64,000 nucleotides of DNA from assembly GCF_010183535.1 (NCBI RefSeq), contig NC_071332.1:10602001-10666000 (forward strand), in the 5' to 3' direction. This DNA is from Caenorhabditis remanei. Taxonomy: Eukaryota; Nematoda; Chromadorea; Rhabditida; Rhabditidae. The notes below the pieces were generated by a model. It saw only the letters and a program-made list of their open reading frames with translations, made no database searches and was not told the origin of the DNA. This document shows, one piece after another, positions 58,408 through 64,000 of the stretch (its first letter is position 1; every line of letters starts with the position of its first letter). The position numbers were made by a program, and so were the translations under genes.

Positions 58408-59065
58408 CTAACACGTGGTTAATTGAGGGTTTGAACTCAGAAAGTCTACACAGTGGTTTGCTCGACAAATATTTGATTCTTGAACAAGTTGTAACTTTGA
58501 AACATGACGAACGTTTCCTATTTCGCCTCAATTTCACAATTCTCATTTTCCGAATCGAGCACAAAGTCACAAAATCGGAAGAAATTTGACAATCAGATTT
58601 AGCTAACTGAACTATTTTTATTTGTTCTCACCGGGAAAACTATAGTTTTGTATTCGGAAACATTACAAATTGAAGTAAATTATCCACCATGCTTCCCAAA
58701 AAATTCTTTCTCGTAAGACCCATTTCACCCATAACTGCATGATTATATGAAGTACAGTACACTGGGTTCAATCTTTGAAAGATCTAGAACTGCCGAGTAC
58801 AAACCATCAAAGAACGGGAATAAACTCGAAGTTTTACTTTTTCAAAAAAGAGAAAACTCCGACAATTATTTGTTTGTTTAATAATTTAGGCAAATAATGT
58901 CATACACACTCGAATCCCACAAATGGACATGGCAATGTTTGACAGTTTGATACCACCTTTAACGAGACTGGACTACTGTACCTCACTCTCTATCTTTCGG
59001 TATAAATACACAGAAACTGGGTGGGAGTCGAGTAAAGAGAACGAGCAGAGTCGAAACGAATAGTC
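58408..59065 (+). promoter_or_regulatory. Upstream region of the first otopetrin-like gene
   Basis: It contains TATAAATA at 59001-59008, 58 bp before the ATG at 59066, with purine-rich sequence between. This fits a TATA promoter with a short untranslated leader. An open frame at 58395-58589 is not supported. Confidence 0.55.
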
Positions 59066-61942
59066 ATGGTAGTACGTACTACAAGCAAAAATGAGTTGGC
59101 GAGAAAGGGTAAGTCATAGATTTTGTGGTGACTATGTTGAAATATTTTGGGGGGATACATACATTTTGTATTTTGTTTATTTATTCTTGAGATTCTTTTG
59201 TCATGATACAGGATCGTTTGTCAGTGTCAATTTCTTGTACTAACTGAGCATGTCTACGATTTTCCGAGGTTAGAATCATGGGTCAGGAACTCTAGATAAT
59301 CGTTAGAAACTTATCTTCCCTCTTCAACATCTCCTTTTCCAGAACCCCTTCGAGAAAAAGAATCGATCGTAAGTGTTGCCAGTACTTCTTGCGCACCACC
59401 TGGCCATTTATCTCTTCCCGATACCCTTATATCCCCATCTCCATCAGAAGATCCACTTCTGGAGCATCCTCAATGGATTCGAAATCCCAAAGCTACTCGA
59501 TTTCTTGTCGGATTACTGACAAGTATGTATGTTCTTCTTCTAACAATTGTATCGTGTCTTATTGCACTTTCATCCGCATGGAACTCACCTGATTTATGGT
59601 TGGCCGAGACGGTAGGAATTCAAGTATTTCAGTAGTTTCAATGATATATTTTCAGATATTCTCACTTTTAATGTATGGCATTGCAACATTATTTTTCATG
59701 TATACATACTTTGTGGTCATTTATCCAAAACCAATCAACACATTAATCCTATTCTTGAATAGGAAAACATCATTTATTCCGAGACCAGATGTAAGTTCGA
59801 TTAGAAAGATATGAATGCAACTGATTTCACTTCAGAGATGGCTCATTCCACCGGCATTGCACAATGGCGAAGGAGCTGGAACACTCTATTTACGGTTAGG
59901 TGCCTTATGTAAGTTGATGTTTTGTCTTTCGTTTTTAGATAACTCCAAAGTTCTCTAAATACTCTTTTCCAGTATTTGGAACCCTTGGAAGTGTCCTCTG
60001 GGGATGTGAGATATACCTCTGTTTTGCCGGGGAATGTATCCATCGATTAGTGGTTTCAAAGCATATCGCTGCAATAATTTTCACATTTCTCCAAATGCAT
60101 TTCATCGTTTGCAACTCAAAAATCACTTTCCATCGGTCGAATCATTTGGCGAGTTTTGGAATGATGCACTGTGTTGCTGTTAATATATGGACATGGTTCT
60201 CAATGTGTTTGGTTAAAGCGGTAGGGGTTCTTATGACATTGATATATTTCGAAAGATAGAGTTTTCAGCAAGTGAAACGGCTCAAAAAGCAGAAAAAAGA
60301 AATGGAATATCACAAAAACTCCACGGATTCGTATTCCTCGTCTTCATCGTCATCGTCATCGTCTTCTGAAGAAGAAGATGAACTGGAATCGTCTACAGTT
60401 CTTGAAGGCCTCGTGGAAGCAGTCGTCGAGAAAATGAAGCCAATGATGTCTTCATACTCATCTTCAACGTCTTCTTATCCCACATATTCATATAATTCCA
60501 CTTCAAATCACACTCTTCTTCGAATGCAATCAATGGCTCGACTAGGAGATTTTTCGAGTTTTCTTCTAACTTGTCTCGTAGAATATTCTCTGATTGGTGC
60601 TGCAGTCTGCTTCATAATCTGGAAATATATGGGAGCAACAAGTATTGAAGAGAACGTTGATAAGAAGAAAAAGAAGTTGAGAATGGATTGTACGAGTACT
60701 ACAGTTGGTCTCTTCGCTGGTATCTTTTTCATGACAGCTGCATTTGTAACTATTGGAATCTACACAATGTTATACAATAAGAAGAATGCAGCAGGAGCGG
60801 ATCTCGTGATCGGAATCGTCAATTTGGTTTTGTTTTGCGTGGCATTGGTGGCTGTAATTTTTGGATCATGGAGGTGAGCATATGCCTTAGTCTCATTTTC
60901 CTTTAATTTTAAGATCATTCAAGTTTTTTATTCTAACCAGTCTACGTTTCAATTCAACAAACATTTGATTTTCTCTTTTTCGTTTCAGCAGCTTTTGCTG
61001 TTTTCATTCTAAAAATGTTTCCATCATTTTCAACTTTTCTCGTTTCGCCTACTTTCCGTCTATTGAATGTCTACCTAATTTCAACTCATTCACCCCATTC
61101 TCACTCTTTTTCGAAACGAATTGATGAGTATCACTAGGTTTTTTGTTTTTTTCTTCTCCCAGCGTGACATGGTGATGTGAAAATTCCAAGTAGAATATGT
61201 AGTGTATAGAATCCAATAGAATACAACATTTCAATGCGAGCGAGAACGTATACAACTACGAATCGAGATAGTGTGAAGCTATTCTTCGATTCTCATTTAC
61301 TTTTTCGGACAAATAGGTTCGAACTCGCAGTCTACATGATCCACTATTTGATCTTTCTTCCCTAAGAAACCACGAAATTTCAGAATGCGTGTCCTTCAAT
61401 ATCGTTTACATGCTCATGGAGAAGTCATTGATGAGATTCTTCTAATTATTGGTCTCGTTGGAGAACTTGTTTATTGTTCCATTGGATTTGACATGATTAT
61501 AAACGGAAGAAGAACTGGAAAAAATGCTCCGAACCTCGCAATTGCTGTTTTCACCTTTCGAATTGTCCAAGTGATAATTCAAGCAATGTATATCCTGATT
61601 GCATCAAGACTCCGTTGCCTATCAACTGCTAATACTCAATATCAACCTGGAAAACAGACTCTTACATTTCTGGTTATAATCAATATTACTCTATTTGTCT
61701 ACCATGCATTTGAAGGGATGAAATCCACGTATGGTTTCCCGAGTATCATGGAATCAAAATACTTCGAACTTCTGAATATCTCCTCTCCACTAGTCGTTTT
61801 CTACCGATTCCACAGTTCCGCGTGTCTTGCTGAAATCTGGAAACACACGTACTCGACGAAGCACAATCATCATCATCATCATAATGTGCTGTCTCCGATT
61901 AGTTCTCCGATGTCCGATAATTCTCATCATAATCATGTCTAA
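59066..61942 (+). CDS. Otopetrin-like proton channel
   Basis: Seven exons (59066-59108, 59343-59611, 59656-59790, 59836-59908, 59973-60220, 60269-60873, 61384-61942) give 643 residues. Otopetrins are twelve-helix, acid-activated proton channels of the plasma membrane. Visible hydrophobic helices include FLVGLLTSMYVLLLTIVSCL, IFSLLMYGIATLFFMYTYFV, LFGTLGSVLWGCEIY, IAAIIFTFLQMHFIV, FLLTCLVEYSLIGAAVCFII, TTVGLFAGIFFMTAAFVTI and DEILLIIGLVGELVY. The family motif GEGAGTLYLRLG precedes the third helix. A Ser-rich, then Ser/Asp/Glu-rich loop (about residues 265-330) separates the two halves, and the tail is His-rich (HNHHHHHNV). C. elegans has several such genes (otpl); which one this is was not determined. 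Poly(A) signal AATAAA near 62089. Confidence 0.93.
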
Positions 61943-63340
61943 ATTTAATTTCGTAGTTCAATATTTGGCTACACGGCCGACTCGATCTCAATCTTTGATA
62001 CTGAATTCTGATTGTTTGATTATGAAAAAAGTTAATCATTTGTAAAATAATGTTTCTGATTAATATCAAAATGTTCTTGATTTTCCAATAAACACATGTT
62101 TGGTTTCAATTTTCCTAAAAAACACACATTTCTCACTTCTTCGCCGCTACCGTAATCCTATTTGTTCACGCTCCCTCTCGCTCTTTCATGTTTACCGCCA
62201 GGTCAAATTGTGCATTAGAGACATCCCGAAACGTTGTTGGCACCTATTTCTTTTAAGTTTGGATCAACCTTTGAACTACAAAATAGTAAATATGGGGGAT
62301 GGAGCGACACTGTGGCCTGAACTAAACTACGTGTGAAAATTTAGAGAAGAGACAAAAGAGAGTCATAGAAAAGGAATGGAATGTTGGAAATGGGCAACTA
62401 GACTTTTTCAAAGGAAATATTGGGGTGCAAAATGTGAGTCAAAGTTTACAAAACAACAAATAAACACACTTTTTCACACAGTCTGATCTTGTTTTATGTA
62501 AACAAATTGAAAGTTGAGAAATACAAGAGGAAATGGACTGGAGGGAATCTGTTTCAGGAGAGGGAAAGATGGTCTTTAACGTTCTAGGTTAGAAGACTGA
62601 TCCAATGTTGCTTTCACAGTTTCTCAAAACAAACATTTTCAGACATAAACTAAACTTTCACATGAGTTGTATTGTCGCAACAAGGAACTTTTTTATTTCG
62701 ATAATAATTCCAACTGATTTTGCAATTTCTTGGACTACATGCTGATGGAAATTACAGACTTTCGTCTTTTAGTCTTCCAACTGACACTTTACTGAATAAG
62801 AAAGCAATCGGTTATCGATCAGTGGTCAAAAAATGCAGTTAACCGAAAAACGATTCTATCAAAATCGCTTTCAGAGATCATAATAAGAAAGTTAAAAAAA
62901 ACAATATTGCAAACGTGCCAATTTGATAAATGACTCAGAGTGTATCATTATTGTTCCTACCTATCAATATCCAATCCCACATTGACAAACAGACAAACAA
63001 TACAATATCATCTCTATTAATCTTCCAATTCATTAAAATATTTGCTCTTCATCCTCACCTTCCCGATCCCAGTAACACTGCCGCCCACCTTCAAAAATTA
63101 ACTTTTCCTTAGATTGGAATTGACACCCACGGGTACAAACTGTTCTCTTTTTCTCTTTTTCTCGTTCATCAAAGTAACTGATGTTGCGGTCCAAATAAAT
63201 AGAGAAGGAGCAGACAAAAAGAATGATGGTTTTGTACTAGATGTTACTTCTTCTTCTTCGTCTTATAACCTATTTTCTCCTTCCGCCCCAAACCATCTCG
63301 TTAGTTTTGTGACATCTTTTACCAGTTTAACAATTGCAGT
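61943..63340. other. Intergenic region between the otopetrin-like genes
   Basis: 1.4 kb without a supported gene; short frames only. A TTGCAG acceptor lies 2 bases before the next ATG, so at least part of the right end is outron or 5'UTR intron of the second gene. Confidence 0.45.
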
Positions 63341-63988
63341 ATGGCTGACAAAGGTGAGCTCCTAATTCAGTTCGATCAGATTCTTAAAGTGTTCTGGGAT
63401 TTCTGAATCCAGTTCCATCATTCCAAATCGACAATTTTTCAGAAAGACTCCGCATGAAAACATCGATTGAGTCGACTTCCAGTGGTGTGACAGTACTATC
63501 AGATTACAGTAGTACATTGCCTGAAAACCTTCCGCCATGGATGGAAAATCAGAAAGCACAGTGAGTTTGTATAAGATTGATTTGGTTACTGTAGTTCAAT
63601 CACAACAATAAGATGTCTTTTGTTTGTTCTGCTATTCCATAGTTATACTACAAATATTTCAGATCATTTGGCCTGAAATCTCTCACCGCCTTGTACACTC
63701 TTATCCTCACTATTGTTGCCTTTATCATTGAAATCTCTCCAACATGGCAATCCGACGCGATGCACATCGAGTATACCATATTCTGTGTTTTAATGTATTC
63801 CATCGCTATCATCTACTTTATTTATCTCTACACAGTTATTCTTTATCCTATCGTTATCAACACAATCCTTCTTTATCTCGAGAGAATGCACATTTTGAGT
63901 GTTCATTCAATCAAACGATGGGTTCGACCGGAGCCAGTTTTTACTGGAGAAGGAGCTGGAACACTGTATTTGAGGCTGGGAACTTTAT
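63341..63988 (+). CDS. Second otopetrin-like proton channel, truncated by window end
   Basis: Three exons are visible (63341-63353, 63443-63560, 63663-63988), encoding the first 152 residues. A short cytoplasmic N-terminus (to ENLPPWMENQKAQSFGLK) is followed by helices LTALYTLILTIVAFIIEI and TIFCVLMYSIAIIYFIYLYT, then the otopetrin motif GEGAGTLYLRLG. The exon ends at the same codon and phase as exon 4 of the upstream paralogue (leftover T after the LG-x-L codons), evidence of tandem duplication. Unlike that paralogue, it lacks the two introns between the first helix and this motif. The gene continues beyond 64000. Confidence 0.92.
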
Positions 63989-64000
63989 GTAAGCGTAATA

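Noticed and set aside
61316..61345. GGTTCGAACTCGC motif resembling a tRNA T-arm
   Set aside because: No anticodon arm or acceptor stem can be folded around it.

Overview
The window is nuclear DNA of a free-living nematode, almost certainly a Caenorhabditis species. The reasons are AT-rich DNA, many 40-60 nt introns with TTTCAG acceptors, start codons placed a few bases after such acceptors (trans-splicing style), a worm-type U2 snRNA, and a gene order that from memory matches C. elegans chromosome V (T23B12 and ZK994 regions: dnj-22, natc-1, mrps-2, mrpl-4, phf-30, glpb-1, pxn-1). The exact species cannot be told from sequence alone. All exon models were built by hand from splice sites, phase and protein similarity.

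Layout. 1-5.1 kb: decayed coding-like DNA, a U2 snRNA gene, a long hairpin made of about 16-bp units, a PGAP2/FRAG1-like membrane protein gene (minus) and a tRNA-Arg(ACG) immediately before it or in its first intron. 5.6-13.6 kb: a small Ala/Pro-rich protein gene, about 7 kb of pyrimidine-rich DNA without a convincing gene, and a gene for a 130-residue secreted protein. 14.2-18.4 kb (minus): a KCTD3/SHKBP1-like BTB/WD40 protein and the DNAJC17 homologue dnj-22. 18.7-26 kb (plus): a four-gene run, probably an operon: natc-1 (NAA35), mrps-2, mrpl-4 and the INTS12-like PHD gene phf-30. It is met convergently by glpb-1, the thyrostimulin beta subunit. 28.7-35.7 kb: the 21-exon peroxidasin gene pxn-1. 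Its fourth intron holds a tRNA-Thr gene split by a 1.1-kb transposon-like insertion. 36-44.7 kb: a 137-residue unknown with an alternative first exon, a weak two-exon candidate, palindromic repeats, a decayed partly duplicated gene and a long gene-poor stretch. 44.7-49.8 kb: an arylacetamide-deacetylase-like hydrolase, a carboxylesterase and an HDDC2-like HD phosphohydrolase. 50-58.4 kb: a candidate secreted protein, a 928-residue ankyrin protein, MITE-like palindromes, a Ser-rich small protein, a 427-residue proline-rich unknown and a head-to-head candidate. 59-64 kb: two tandem otopetrin-like proton channel genes, the second cut by the window end.

Shared themes are housekeeping expression (mitochondrial ribosome, NatC, Integrator, spliceosome), extracellular matrix and hormone genes (pxn-1, glpb-1), and membrane or lipid enzymes. 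The most unusual item is the split tRNA-Thr inside pxn-1. No wholly new multi-gene system is evident.
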